Positions 15,177 through 23,813 of a DNA stretch of 64,000 bases are shown in pieces. Below the pieces are notes generated by a model. That model had not been told where the DNA came from and did no database searches. It saw only the letters and a program-made list of their open reading frames with translations. Position numbers and translations under genes: made by a program. The DNA is taken from positions 62,001 through 126,000 of the forward strand of contig NZ_CP029078.1 of assembly GCF_005222485.1 (NCBI RefSeq), in the 5' to 3' direction. Position 1 is the stretch's first letter, and the number at the start of each line of letters is the position of its first letter. This DNA comes from Streptomyces griseoviridis. Its GTDB lineage: Bacteria > Actinomycetota > Actinomycetes > Streptomycetales > Streptomycetaceae.

Positions 15177-16067
15177 CTACGCGCAGTCCGTGTCGACGGC
15201 CGCCGAGCGGGTCGGTGCCGTGCCGCGTTCCACGGGCAGGGACGGGTCGCGTGACCAGGCCGACCATGAATCGACGTACAGGCCGACCTGTTGGCCGATG
15301 AGCGCTCCGGCGAGCACCAGCAGGGCGCTGGAGACTCCGCCGCCGCAGTAGGCGCCGACCTCGTGGCCGCCGACCGCCCTGCGGGCGAGGAACCATTTCC
15401 GGAGTTCGACGGGGGGTCTGAGCAGGCCGTCGGGCGTCATCAGCTCGGCCGAGTGGGCGTGCACGGCGTGCGGGACGTGCCCGCTCCTCGGGTCGTCGGG
15501 GGTGCCGTTGTAGGCGGCTGCGGGGCGGGAGTCGAGCAGGGTGCCCAGGGCCGCGATCTCCGGGACGTCCGCGCGTGCGAGGACGCGCCGACCGCCGGCG
15601 CCCTCGTCGTCGTACGAGAGCGGTGGCGCGGGGTGGCCGGGGGGCGCGGGCGTCGCGAGGGTCGTCGGGCCGTCCTCGCGGACCCAGGCGGGCAGTCCGC
15701 CGTCGAGGACGGCCACCGAGCGGAAGCCCGCCCAGGTGAGGACGAACCACGCGCGGGCGGCGGAGGACAGCTCCTCGACGCGGCGGGTGTAGAGGACGAG
15801 GTCGTCGCCGGGTCCGACACCGTGTGCGCGCAGGGCGGCCCGTACGGCGGTGCGCTCGGGCAGGGGCAGGTGGCCGCTGGTCGCCGTGGGGCGGCCCGCG
15901 AAGTCGGATCTGACCGAGGTCCTGATGGCGCCGGGGACGCTGCCCCTGATCGGGTCGGGCCCCTGGGCCATCACCCGCCAGGGAGCGACCTCGACGAAGA
16001 CCGTGCGGGCCCGGCGCGCGCAGGCCGTGCGGGCGTCGACGAGGTGGGGCGAGCCGGCGCCCGTCAC
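15177..16067 (-). CDS. Rhodanese-family sulfurtransferase (first of two)
   Basis: 296 residues from GTG 16067, overlapping the osmC stop as GTGA. It has two rhodanese-like domains; the C-terminal one carries the active-site loop AYCGGGVSSALL with the catalytic Cys. In the N-terminal domain the Asp/Glu pattern is kept (VDART, LDGGLPAW), but no active Cys is seen, as is normal. Such enzymes move sulfane sulfur from thiosulfate or mercaptopyruvate to thiol acceptors. The operon order HTH protein, OsmC, rhodanese, divergent from an importer and monooxygenases, suggests handling of sulfur released from an imported organosulfur substrate. A paralogue lies at 26238. Confidence 0.85.
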   Translation of the reverse strand: MTGAGSPHLVDARTACARRARTVFVEVAPWRVMAQGPDPIRGSVPGAIRTSVRSDFAGRPTATSGHLPLPERTAVRAALRAHGVGPGDDLVLYTRRVEELSSAARAWFVLTWAGFRSVAVLDGGLPAWVREDGPTTLATPAPPGHPAPPLSYDDEGAGGRRVLARADVPEIAALGTLLDSRPAAAYNGTPDDPRSGHVPHAVHAHSAELMTPDGLLRPPVELRKWFLARRAVGGHEVGAYCGGGVSSALLVLAGALIGQQVGLYVDSWSAWSRDPSLPVERGTAPTRSAAVDTDCA

Positions 16068-16498
16068 CCCGATGCTCCGGGAGTGTGCGGGACGAACACC
16101 ACCGGCAGGCTGTCCTTGAGGGCGTTGTAGATGCGGCACCTCTTCTTGTACTCGGCGACGAGTTCGTCGGCGGTGACGTGGTCGACGCCGTCGATGAAGC
16201 ACTCCATGACGAGGGTGCCCAGGTAGTCGCCCTCGATCTTGCGCTCGATGCGGGCGAAGATCTCGACCTGGCGCGCGGGCTGCCCGCCTTCGAGGAAGTC
16301 GTGCCGGAACGCGTTGAGGGCGCAGGAGACGAGGGAGGCGACGAGCAGGTCGAGTGAACCGGCCTGCTCGCCCGGTCCGCCGCTGCGCACCGATCCGTCC
16401 GACACGATCTCGAACTCGGGGCCCGCGATGGTGTACCGGCCCTGGATCTCCGTGGTCCTGCCGTGCAGATTGCTGACCACGGTCACTTTGTCGTTCAC
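16064..16498 (-). CDS. OsmC-like protein
   Basis: 144 residues from GTG 16498. It shows the OsmC/Ohr fold pattern: an N-terminal beta region (VTVVSNLHGRTTEIQGRY), GGPGEQAGSLDLLVASLVSC with the conserved Cys, and a second half rich in charged residues. The second family Cys is less obvious: KKRCRIYNAL lies close to the expected site. OsmC/Ohr proteins reduce organic hydroperoxides or act on persulfides. Coupled to a rhodanese here, a role in persulfide or organic peroxide detoxification is likely. Confidence 0.75.
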   Translation of the reverse strand: MNDKVTVVSNLHGRTTEIQGRYTIAGPEFEIVSDGSVRSGGPGEQAGSLDLLVASLVSCALNAFRHDFLEGGQPARQVEIFARIERKIEGDYLGTLVMECFIDGVDHVTADELVAEYKKRCRIYNALKDSLPVVFVPHTPGASG

Positions 16499-16507
16499 CG
16501 CGCGAGT

Positions 16508-16954
16508 CTAGGCGCGCGGTGCGTGCCGGGCCGCGGAGTCCGCAGTGTGGACGGCGCCGTTGGTGGTGGCGACCCGCAGCTGGTCGGCGAGGAGGGCGAC
16601 GACGCGGGTGAGCGAGCGGTTGTCCTCCTCGAGCACGGCGGCCCGGTGTTCCAGTTCGTCGATCCGGTCGAGCAGTTCGCGCCGGCCCGGCCTGCGGTCC
16701 TGGCGGGCGGCGGGCGCGGCGCGGGGCTCCCAGCCGTCGCGGTCTCCGTCGCCGTCGGCCGGGGTGTGGTCGTAGTCGTAGCTGCCGTCGTCGTAGCGCA
16801 GGACCCACTTGCGCAGTGACTGCGGGCCGACCTCGAACTCCTCGGCGACCTCCCGGACGATCGAGCGGTTCTCGGGCTCCTCGCGGCGCCTGGTCAGGAC
16901 CCGCTCGACCGCCGCCCGGCGGACCTCGTCGCTGTACTTCTTGTCGAACACCAC
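16508..16954 (-). CDS. IS3-OrfA-like helix-turn-helix protein without transposase partner
   Basis: 148 residues from ATG 16954. The N-terminus matches the IS3/IS911 OrfA helix-turn-helix (YSDEVRRAAVERVL, VAEEFEVGPQSLRKWVLRYD). A polar, Asp-rich linker and a C-terminal leucine-zipper-like coiled coil (LLDRIDELEHRAAVLEEDN) follow. No OrfB integrase, terminal inverted repeats or target duplication are visible nearby, and the gene heads the OsmC-rhodanese transcription unit facing the importer promoter. It may be a domesticated OrfA acting as regulator of this locus. A leftover IS fragment is the alternative. Confidence 0.65.
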   Translation of the reverse strand: MVFDKKYSDEVRRAAVERVLTRRREEPENRSIVREVAEEFEVGPQSLRKWVLRYDDGSYDYDHTPADGDGDRDGWEPRAAPAARQDRRPGRRELLDRIDELEHRAAVLEEDNRSLTRVVALLADQLRVATTNGAVHTADSAARHAPRA

Positions 16955-16993
16955 GTCGTTCGTCCGTTTCAGGAGACTGCAACACTGCCGTCA

Positions 16994-17007
16994 CGATACG
17001 TAAAGCA
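16994..17007 (-). promoter_or_regulatory. Copy 1 of shared sulfur-locus promoter motif
   Basis: Read on the minus strand, toward the HTH-OsmC-rhodanese unit, the sequence is TGCTTTACGTATCG. It matches 11 of 14 bases with TCTTTTATGTATCG at 17088-17101, which faces the opposite direction toward the importer. It lies 40 bp before the ATG at 16954. Confidence 0.45.
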
Positions 17008-17086
17008 TACCCGTGCCAACATATCGGTTACGGAGTCGCGGTGCACAGATCACATCGCGCCGTATCCCACCCCCGCCGCACACGGC

Positions 17087-17110
17087 ATCTTTTATGTATC
17101 GCTTCTACAT
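17087..17110 (+). promoter_or_regulatory. Copy 2 of shared sulfur-locus promoter motif with ATGTA/TACAT inverted repeat
   Basis: ATCTTTTATGTA (17087-17098) is identical over 12 bases to the minus-strand sequence at 27152-27141 in front of the second rhodanese. It overlaps an inverted repeat ATGTA (17094-17098) / TACAT (17106-17110). It lies about 80-100 bp upstream of the importer's first gene. It is a candidate operator or promoter core. Confidence 0.5.
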
Positions 17111-17131
17111 CCCCGCCTGAGACGTGCACAT

Positions 17132-17152
17132 CGCTATGTAGCGCATCCGCTA
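17132..17152 (+). promoter_or_regulatory. CGCTATGTAGCG palindrome and extra half-site
   Basis: CGCTA-TG-TAGCG (17132-17143) is a palindrome apart from its two central bases, followed four bases later by another CGCTA (17148-17152). GCTACGTAG, nearly the same core, occurs at 27172-27180 upstream of the second rhodanese. This would fit a second regulator binding site between the promoter and the ribosome site of the importer operon. Confidence 0.45.
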
Positions 17153-17190
17153 CCCGCTCGCCCAGGACCGATCGAGAGGAACCACACGTC

Positions 17191-18813
17191 GTGTCCAGTT
17201 CACGCCCATGGCGCCGGCTGACCGTTGCGGGCACCGCGCTCGCGCTCCTGTCCACCGCCGCCTGCGCGGGCAGCGGCGGACAGAGCGAGCCGGCGGCCCA
17301 GGTCGCCAAGAAGGACCGCTACGGCGGCACGCTCAACATCGGCCTCAGCGCCGACCCCGGCGGCGTCGACTCCGCCGTGGTGAACCAGGTCTGGCGCACG
17401 GCCGCGCGCGCCCTGGCCGACTCGCTGGTGTTCTACAACCCCAGGACCAAGCAGGTCGAACCGTGGCTCGCCACGAGCTGGACGGTCAGCGACGACGCCC
17501 GGGTCTACTCGTTCGAGCTGCGCGACGACGTGACCTTCCACGACGGCACCAGACTCACCGCGCAGGTGGTGAAGGCCAACCTGGAGAGCCTGGACCGGCC
17601 GGGCATCCACTCCAGCGCCAGGACCGTCGTCCAGGGCATCAGCACGATCGAGACGCCGTCCGAGCACCGGATCACCGTCAGGTTCGCCGAGCCGAACGCC
17701 GCGTTCCTGACGTCGCTGTCCCGCGCGTACGTCGGCATCGTCTCCGAGAAGACGGCCGGGCTGCCGGTGGCCGAGCGGCAGAAGTGGCTGGACGGATCGG
17801 GCCCGTACTACCTGGAGGAGTACGTCCCCAACCAGCGCATCGTGCTGAAGAAGCGCAAGGACTACGACTGGGCGCCCGCGTACTTCGACCACGAGGGGCC
17901 CGCCTATCTCGACAAGGTCGTCTACAAGATCATCCCTGAGGACTCGGTGCGCAACGGCGCGGTCATCGGCGGTGACGAACTCCAGTTCGTCTACTGGGTG
18001 AACGCCAAGTACCTCCCGCAGCTGAAGGCCGCCGGGCTGACCATCTCCAGGACGCTGAACCCCGCGACCGGCACCGAGCTGCCGCTGAACACCTCGTCGA
18101 GGTTCCTCAAGGACGTCCGGGTCAGGCAGGCGCTCCAGGTGGGCACCGACCGGGACGAGTTCGTGAAGATCGACTCGGGCGGTGTCGACCAGCCCGCGAC
18201 CGGCCCGCTGAGCAAGGACAACCCCTACTACTCCGACCAGAGCGCGCTGCTGGCCTACGACCCGCGGAAGGCCACGTCGCTGCTGGAGCAGGCCGGTTGG
18301 ACCAAGGTCGGCTCCGACGGCATCCGCGTCGACGCGAAGGGCAGGAGGCTGTCGCTGCGGGCGCCCGAGGACGACGCGGGCTGGCAGGTGCTCCAGGACC
18401 AGTGGAAGAAGCTCGGCGTCGAGCTGGTCCTCGACCCGCCGCTGGCCGCCGAGGCCAACGAGAAGCTGCTCAGCGGCGCGTACGACATCGCCTACTGGTA
18501 CGCGTCGACGCCCGACCCGGACGTCCTGCGCGCCAACTACGGCAAGGCGACCGGCTCCAACCGCAGCTTCATCGCGGACGACGACGCGACCGGCGGGGAA
18601 CTCGACCGGCTCCTCCAGGAGCAGAACCAGACCATCGACAAGGAGAAGCGGCAGCAGCTCGTCGACCGGGCCTCGCGCATCCTGGTCGAGAAGGCGTACG
18701 AGATACCGGTCTCCAACGACGTCGACATCTGGGCCTCCTCGCCCCGGCTGCACGACATCCAGCCCGTCGGGCTCGACCAGTACCTGATCAACGCCTGGCT
18801 GGCGAAGAAGTAG
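17191..18813 (+). CDS. ABC transporter substrate-binding lipoprotein (peptide/nickel, family 5)
   Basis: 540 residues from GTG 17191 with GAGAGGA ten bases upstream. It carries a lipoprotein signal: basic start, hydrophobic stretch (TVAGTALALLSTAAC) and lipobox Cys followed by a Gly/Ser linker. The mature part shows the family-5 solute-binding pattern (YGGTLNIGLSADPGG; EPWLATSWTVSDDARVYSFE; LRDDVTFHDGT; VRQAL). It captures substrate outside the membrane for the permeases and ATPase that follow. The family also binds peptides, glutathione, nickel and other solutes, so the substrate is not given by sequence. Monooxygenase and sulfurtransferase neighbours point to an organosulfur or related small molecule. 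Confidence 0.87.
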   Translation: MSSSRPWRRLTVAGTALALLSTAACAGSGGQSEPAAQVAKKDRYGGTLNIGLSADPGGVDSAVVNQVWRTAARALADSLVFYNPRTKQVEPWLATSWTVSDDARVYSFELRDDVTFHDGTRLTAQVVKANLESLDRPGIHSSARTVVQGISTIETPSEHRITVRFAEPNAAFLTSLSRAYVGIVSEKTAGLPVAERQKWLDGSGPYYLEEYVPNQRIVLKKRKDYDWAPAYFDHEGPAYLDKVVYKIIPEDSVRNGAVIGGDELQFVYWVNAKYLPQLKAAGLTISRTLNPATGTELPLNTSSRFLKDVRVRQALQVGTDRDEFVKIDSGGVDQPATGPLSKDNPYYSDQSALLAYDPRKATSLLEQAGWTKVGSDGIRVDAKGRRLSLRAPEDDAGWQVLQDQWKKLGVELVLDPPLAAEANEKLLSGAYDIAYWYASTPDPDVLRANYGKATGSNRSFIADDDATGGELDRLLQEQNQTIDKEKRQQLVDRASRILVEKAYEIPVSNDVDIWASSPRLHDIQPVGLDQYLINAWLAKK

Positions 18814-18817
18814 ACCG

Positions 18818-19747
18818 ATGGCTCGATACGGACGACGCCTGCTGTACGGCGTGATCGTGGTGTGGGGCGCCTTCACCGGAGCGTTCTTCCTGCTGTACGT
18901 GGTGCCCGGTGACGCGGCGGGCGGTCTCACGGCCGGCGCCGACGGCGGTGACGTCGAACAGCTGCTGGCCGAGCAGCGCGAACTGCTCGGCCTGGACCGC
19001 CCCGTGTGGACGCAGTACTGGGACGCCCTCACCGGGGCCCTGCACGGGGACTTCGGAGAGAGCGTCTACCAGCGCAGGGCCGCCGTGGACGTCTACTTCG
19101 ACTCCTTCCCCCAGACCCTGGAGCTGGCGTTCCTCGGGCTGCTGCTCGCCGTGGTGCTGGGGGTCACGCTGTCGGTCCTCATCGAACTGACCGACTGGAG
19201 ATGGGCGCGCGAGCTGCTCATCTCGCTGCCCCCGGTCGCGGTGTCGCTGCCGCCCTTCCTGGTGGGGCTCGTGCTGCTCCAGGTGTGCGCCTTCCAGCTG
19301 CACTGGATCAAGGCGGTCGGCGACCAGAGCCTCGGCGGGCTGCTCGTGGCCTCGGCGGCTCTCGCGGTCGCCGGCGGCGGCAGTGTCTCCCAGCTCCTGA
19401 CGGCCAATCTGCGCGGCGCGCTGACCTCGCCCTATGTGGAGACCGCGCGCAACTGGGGGCTCAGCCGGTTCGACATCGTCGTCCGGCACGCCCTGAGGAA
19501 CGCCGCGCTGCCGGTGGTCACCTCGCTGGGAACCACCGTCGGCGTGATGGTCGGCGGGACGGTGCTGACCGAGACGGTGTTCTCCCGGCTCGGGGTGGGA
19601 CGCCTGGTCGTCGACGCGGTCAACGGGCGGGACATGCCCGTCGTGCTGATCGCGGTCACCGTCAGCGCGGTGATCTTCGTGGTGGTGAACCTCGTCGTCG
19701 ACGCGGTGTACCCGCTGCTCGACAGGCGCATCCGATGGGAGGGATGA
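18818..19747 (+). CDS. ABC permease (DppB/GsiC-like)
   Basis: 309 residues, ATG four bases after the binding-protein stop. The N-terminal topology MARYGRRLLYGVIVVWGAF and the 100-residue periplasmic part (QRELLGLDRPVWTQYWDAL, GDFGESVYQ) are typical for DppB-type permeases. The EAA-loop motif is seen as ETARNWGLSRFDIVVRHALR. About six membrane helices. It forms the inner-membrane channel with the next gene. Confidence 0.87.
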   Translation: MARYGRRLLYGVIVVWGAFTGAFFLLYVVPGDAAGGLTAGADGGDVEQLLAEQRELLGLDRPVWTQYWDALTGALHGDFGESVYQRRAAVDVYFDSFPQTLELAFLGLLLAVVLGVTLSVLIELTDWRWARELLISLPPVAVSLPPFLVGLVLLQVCAFQLHWIKAVGDQSLGGLLVASAALAVAGGGSVSQLLTANLRGALTSPYVETARNWGLSRFDIVVRHALRNAALPVVTSLGTTVGVMVGGTVLTETVFSRLGVGRLVVDAVNGRDMPVVLIAVTVSAVIFVVVNLVVDAVYPLLDRRIRWEG

Positions 19748-19748
19748 C

Positions 19749-20633
19749 ATGACGACCACGCTCGAAGCCGGTTTGGCCGCACCGCCGTCCGGACGCCCGC
19801 GCGGGCTGCGGGGACGCCTGGCCGTGCCGGCGCGCTCCCCCGGGCTCCTGCTGGCGTACGTGTGGATCGCGGTGGTCCTCCTCGCGGCGGTCCATCCCGC
19901 GCTGTTCGCGCCGGGCGACCCGCTGCGGCAGGACGGCGCCCGGATGCTGCTCGCCCCGGGCGGTGGCCGTCTCTTCGGCACCGACGACTTCGGCCGCGAC
20001 CAGTTCACCCGGACGGTGTGGGGCACCGGGCAGTCCCTGCGGGCGGCGGTCGTCGCCGTGGCCATAGGGCTGGTGGGCGGCTCGCTGATCGGGCTCGTCG
20101 CGGGGGCGCTGCGCGGCCGGGTGGACAGCGTCGTGATGCGGATCGTCGACATCATGCTGGCGGTGCCGAGCCTGATCGTCTCGCTCGCGATCATCTCCGC
20201 GCTCGGCCGCGGCACGCTCAACATCGCTGTCGCCATCGGCATCAACAGCACGGCCGGTTTCGCCCGGCTGATGCGCTCCGAGGTGCTGAAGGTGAGCAAC
20301 GCGACGTACGTGGAGGCCTCGGTCTTCGCCGGGCACGGGTATGTCCGCCGGCTGTTCAAGCACGTGGTGCCCAACGCGTCCCGCTCGGTGCTGGCCGCCG
20401 CGACCATGGACATCGGCACGGCGATCCTGACCGTCGCCGCGCTGAGCTTCCTGGGGCTCGGCGCGCCTCCGCCGACGCCCGAGTGGGGCCTTCTGGTGGC
20501 CGAGGGACGCACGTTCATCGGCGTCCAGTGGTGGCTGAGTCTGCTGCCCGGCCTGGTCATCGTGGTGACCGTGCTCGCGGTCTACCGCATCGGCAGGTCG
20601 TTCAACCGAGGGAGAACCCGTGTCGTCGCCTGA
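19749..20633 (+). CDS. ABC permease (DppC/GsiD-like)
   Basis: 294 residues, ATG one base after the previous stop. The N-terminal extension is followed by LFGTDDFGRDQFTRTVWGT, the hallmark of DppC-type permeases, and an EAA loop (YVEASVFAGHGYVRRLFKHV). The C-terminal helices end in VYRIGRSFNRG. It pairs with the permease at 18818. Confidence 0.87.
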   Translation: MTTTLEAGLAAPPSGRPRGLRGRLAVPARSPGLLLAYVWIAVVLLAAVHPALFAPGDPLRQDGARMLLAPGGGRLFGTDDFGRDQFTRTVWGTGQSLRAAVVAVAIGLVGGSLIGLVAGALRGRVDSVVMRIVDIMLAVPSLIVSLAIISALGRGTLNIAVAIGINSTAGFARLMRSEVLKVSNATYVEASVFAGHGYVRRLFKHVVPNASRSVLAAATMDIGTAILTVAALSFLGLGAPPPTPEWGLLVAEGRTFIGVQWWLSLLPGLVIVVTVLAVYRIGRSFNRGRTRVVA

Positions 20634-22332
20634 CCATCTTCCCGCGCGGTCCTCCGGCGGGCCGGCTCCGCGGGCCGGGGAGCCGCTGCTGCGGGTGCGG
20701 GACGTGAGCGTCGAGTTCGCGCTCCCCGGCCGGCCCGCGGCGCGCGTGCTCGACGGCATCGACCTGGACGTCGCGGCGGGGTCGATCCGTGCGGTCGTCG
20801 GCGAGTCGGGCTCGGGCAAGTCGACGCTCGGCCGGGTCGTCACCGGCACCCTCGCCGGGAACGGGCGGCTGACCTCGGGCGAGGTCGTCCTCGGCGACCG
20901 CACCCTCACCGGACTGTCCGAGCGGCAGTACCGGACGGTGCGAGGCAAGGAGATCGGCTACATCCCGCAGGACGCGCTGCTCGGCCTCAACCCCCTGCTG
21001 CCGGTGGGTGTGCAGGCCGGGGAGCCGCTGCGGGCGCACCGGCTGGCGTCCCGGGCGGAACGCCGTGAGCGGGTCGTCGACCTGTTCGCGAAGGTCGGGC
21101 TGCGTGATCCGGCGCGCCTGTACGAGCGCTACCCGCACGAACTGTCCGGCGGGATGTGCCAGCGGGTGCTGATCGCCGCCGCCATGAGCACCCGGCCCAA
21201 GCTCCTGATCGCCGACGAGCCGACGACGGCGCTGGACGTCACGGTCCAGAAGACCATCCTCGACCTGCTGTCGGGGCTGGTGGAGTCGGAGGGCCTGGGG
21301 ATCCTGCTGATCACCCACGACCTGGGGGTCGCGGCCGAACGGGCCGACGACATCGCGGTGGTGAGGGACGGGCGCGTGGTGCGCGGCGGCAGGACCGGCG
21401 AGGTCGTCGCCGATCCGGGGGACCCCTACACGGAGCGGCTGCTGCGCTCCTCGTCGCTCGGGTTCTCCGGGCGGCGGGCGGCGACCGCGCGGCTGGAGTA
21501 CACGCGTACCGTGCCGGCGGACTCGCCGGTGGTGGTCGAGGCCAAGGGGGTCTCCAAGACCTTCGCCTCCCGGCGCGGCTCTCAACCGGTGACGGCGGTG
21601 GCCGACGCCTCCTTCCGGGTGCGCAGGGGGACCACGCTGGGGATCGTCGGCGAATCGGGGTCGGGCAAGACCACCCTGGTGCGGGTCCTCGCCGGTCTGA
21701 CCCCGGCGGACACCGGCTCGGTCGAGATCGACGGCGAACCGGTCGTCCACCATCGCAGGGGCGCCGGGCAGGCCGGTCTCTACCGCACGGTGCAGATGGT
21801 CTACCAGGACCCCTTCGCCTCGCTGAACCCGCGCTCGACGGTCCGCTCGATCCTGGACGAGCCGCTGCGGGGCCACGGGTACGGTCCCGGGCGGGAGCGC
21901 GCGCGGCGGATCACGGAGCTGCTGGAGGTGACGGGGCTGCCCGCGTCGCTCGCGGACCGGTACACGGCCGAACTGTCGGGCGGCCAGCGGCAGCGGGTGG
22001 CCATCGCCCGCGCCCTGGCGCCGCGGCCCGACGTCGTCGTCCTGGACGAACCGGTCTCGGCGCTCGACGTGAGCGTGCGGGGCCAGATCCTGGGCCTGCT
22101 CGACTCGCTCCAGCGCGAACTGGCCCTGACCTACGTCTTCATCTCGCACGACCTGGGCGTCATCGCCGAGGTGTCCGACGAGATCCTCGTCCTGCGCCAC
22201 GGGCGGATCGTCGAACGCGGCCGGGCCCTCGACGTCCTCACCGACCCGCGGACCGAGTACGTCGGACGACTGCTGTCGTCGATCCCCGGTGCCGACGTGC
22301 CCGGCCCCACCGTGCCCTCACCGGCGTCGTAG
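20620..22332 (+). CDS. Fused double ABC ATPase (DppD-DppF-like)
   Basis: 570 residues from GTG 20620, overlapping the permease stop by 14 bp. Two complete ATPase domains lie in tandem. The first has GESGSGKSTLG, signature LSGGMCQRV and Walker B LLIADEPTTALD. The second has GESGSGKTTLV, signature LSGGQRQRV and VVVLDEPVSALD. Oligopeptide-type importers usually use two separate ATPases; this gene fuses them. It energises uptake by the permeases just upstream. Confidence 0.88.
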   Translation: MSSPDHLPARSSGGPAPRAGEPLLRVRDVSVEFALPGRPAARVLDGIDLDVAAGSIRAVVGESGSGKSTLGRVVTGTLAGNGRLTSGEVVLGDRTLTGLSERQYRTVRGKEIGYIPQDALLGLNPLLPVGVQAGEPLRAHRLASRAERRERVVDLFAKVGLRDPARLYERYPHELSGGMCQRVLIAAAMSTRPKLLIADEPTTALDVTVQKTILDLLSGLVESEGLGILLITHDLGVAAERADDIAVVRDGRVVRGGRTGEVVADPGDPYTERLLRSSSLGFSGRRAATARLEYTRTVPADSPVVVEAKGVSKTFASRRGSQPVTAVADASFRVRRGTTLGIVGESGSGKTTLVRVLAGLTPADTGSVEIDGEPVVHHRRGAGQAGLYRTVQMVYQDPFASLNPRSTVRSILDEPLRGHGYGPGRERARRITELLEVTGLPASLADRYTAELSGGQRQRVAIARALAPRPDVVVLDEPVSALDVSVRGQILGLLDSLQRELALTYVFISHDLGVIAEVSDEILVLRHGRIVERGRALDVLTDPRTEYVGRLLSSIPGADVPGPTVPSPAS

Positions 22333-22355
22333 ACGCCACAGAAAAGGAACACACC

Positions 22356-23813
22356 ATGCCTGAACGACAGCTCCACCTGGGCTACATGCACTGGCTCAAC
22401 GGCACCCACTGGGGCGGCTGGCGGCACCCGGACGCGCCCACCGCGCGCGCCTTCGAGCTGGAGTACGCGACGAAGGCGCTGCGGATCGTCGAGGACGCGA
22501 AATTCGACTTCTTCTTCCTCGGGGACACCCTGCCGGGTGACATCGTCGGAGAGCAGTGGATCACCACCCACAACACCGGGCGCCTTGAACCCTTCACCCT
22601 CGCCTCGCAGCTCGCCCTGAACTCCTCGCGGATCGGGCTCGTCGTGACGGCGCACCCGACGTTCTACGAGCCGTACATCCTGGCGAGGCTGACGGCCTCC
22701 CTCGACCATCTCAGCGGCGGACGGCTGGCGTGGAACGTCGTGCTGGGCGCCTCCGACCTGGCCGCCCGCAACTTCAGCCTGCCGGACCTGGGCGGCGCCG
22801 ACCGCTACGGGCGGGCGGACGAGTTCATCGACGTCGTCCAGCGGCTGTGGGACAGCGTCGAGGTCGGCGCCTACCTCCAGGACAAGAGGTCAGGGCGCTA
22901 CCTCGACGACACCAAGGTGCACCGGCTTGAGTGGGAGGGCAGGCACTTCCAGGTCGCCGGCACGCTGCCGCTCGAGCGGCCGCCGCAGGGGCACGTCCCG
23001 CTGCTGTACGCCGGTGCGTCCGAGCTGTCGCGCGAACTGACCGCCAAGTGGGCCGACATCAACTTCACCGGCCCCGCGACGCCGGAGGAGTCGATCGCCT
23101 TCAACACCGACGTGCGGCGGCGGGCCGAGCGGCTGCGGGGGCGGACCGACCCCCTCTTCTTCCTGCCGGGGATCACCCCGCTCGTCGCGGACACCCGGGC
23201 CGAAGCGGTCGAGCTGTACGAGGAGTTGAACGCGCTGCTGCCGTTCGACGACGACCTCGTCGAGGGCGACCAGGACGAGGCGTTCTGGTCGGGCCCCGAG
23301 TGGGCGGGGATCAGCTCGGGGCGGGGCGGGCTGCCGAGGGGGGTGCGCAGTGTCCGCTCGCTGTCGGAGCGGCTCGGTGTGGATCTGCGGCCGCTGGGCA
23401 TCGACGGCGTCGTCAAGCCGGACACCGCCGAGCGGTTCGACGCCTACGGCCGGCGGCTCCTGGCGGCGCTGGGCGAACGCACCGGCCGGAGTGTGGACGG
23501 CGGGTCGGTGCGGGTCAGGGATCTCCTGGGCGCGGCGACGGCCGGGAACTTCCCGCTGGTCATCGGGACCGCCGGGCAGGTCGCCGACACGCTGATCGAC
23601 TGGTTCGAGCGGGGTGCCGCCGAGGGCTTCAACGTGAGCACGCCCTACCTGTGGGAGCCGCTGGAGCGGTTCGCGGGCGAGGTGGTGCCCCTGCTCCAGG
23701 AACGCGGCGTGTACCGCGCCGACTACACGAGCAGCACCTTCCGGGGCCACTTCGGGCTCGACGTCCCCGCAGGCCGGTTCGCCGCCACCGCGTCCGAGGG
23801 GCGGTCCGCGTGA
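22356..23813 (+). CDS. LLM-class flavin-dependent monooxygenase (NtaA/DszA/SnaA type), first
   Basis: 485 residues from ATG 22356. The start MPERQLHLGYMHWLNGTHWGGW and the segment DFFFLGDTLPGD match the nitrilotriacetate monooxygenase/DszA branch of the bacterial luciferase-like superfamily. Further features are SGGRLAWNVVLGASDLAARNF and a C-terminal FNVSTPYLWEPLERF. These enzymes use reduced FMN and O2 to oxygenate or desulfurise substrates such as sulfones, amines or thioethers. No flavin reductase is encoded in the cluster. It is co-transcribed with the importer and a second LLM enzyme. Confidence 0.87.
   Translation: MPERQLHLGYMHWLNGTHWGGWRHPDAPTARAFELEYATKALRIVEDAKFDFFFLGDTLPGDIVGEQWITTHNTGRLEPFTLASQLALNSSRIGLVVTAHPTFYEPYILARLTASLDHLSGGRLAWNVVLGASDLAARNFSLPDLGGADRYGRADEFIDVVQRLWDSVEVGAYLQDKRSGRYLDDTKVHRLEWEGRHFQVAGTLPLERPPQGHVPLLYAGASELSRELTAKWADINFTGPATPEESIAFNTDVRRRAERLRGRTDPLFFLPGITPLVADTRAEAVELYEELNALLPFDDDLVEGDQDEAFWSGPEWAGISSGRGGLPRGVRSVRSLSERLGVDLRPLGIDGVVKPDTAERFDAYGRRLLAALGERTGRSVDGGSVRVRDLLGAATAGNFPLVIGTAGQVADTLIDWFERGAAEGFNVSTPYLWEPLERFAGEVVPLLQERGVYRADYTSSTFRGHFGLDVPAGRFAATASEGRSA

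Noticed and set aside
15052..15254. Possible additional Cys-containing peptide upstream of lanL
   Set aside because: A plus-strand frame exists but has no ribosome site, no leader motif and overlaps the rhodanese 3' end.
16508..16954. Intact IS3-family insertion sequence
   Set aside because: Only an OrfA-like protein is present; no OrfB, DDE motifs, terminal repeats or target duplication found.
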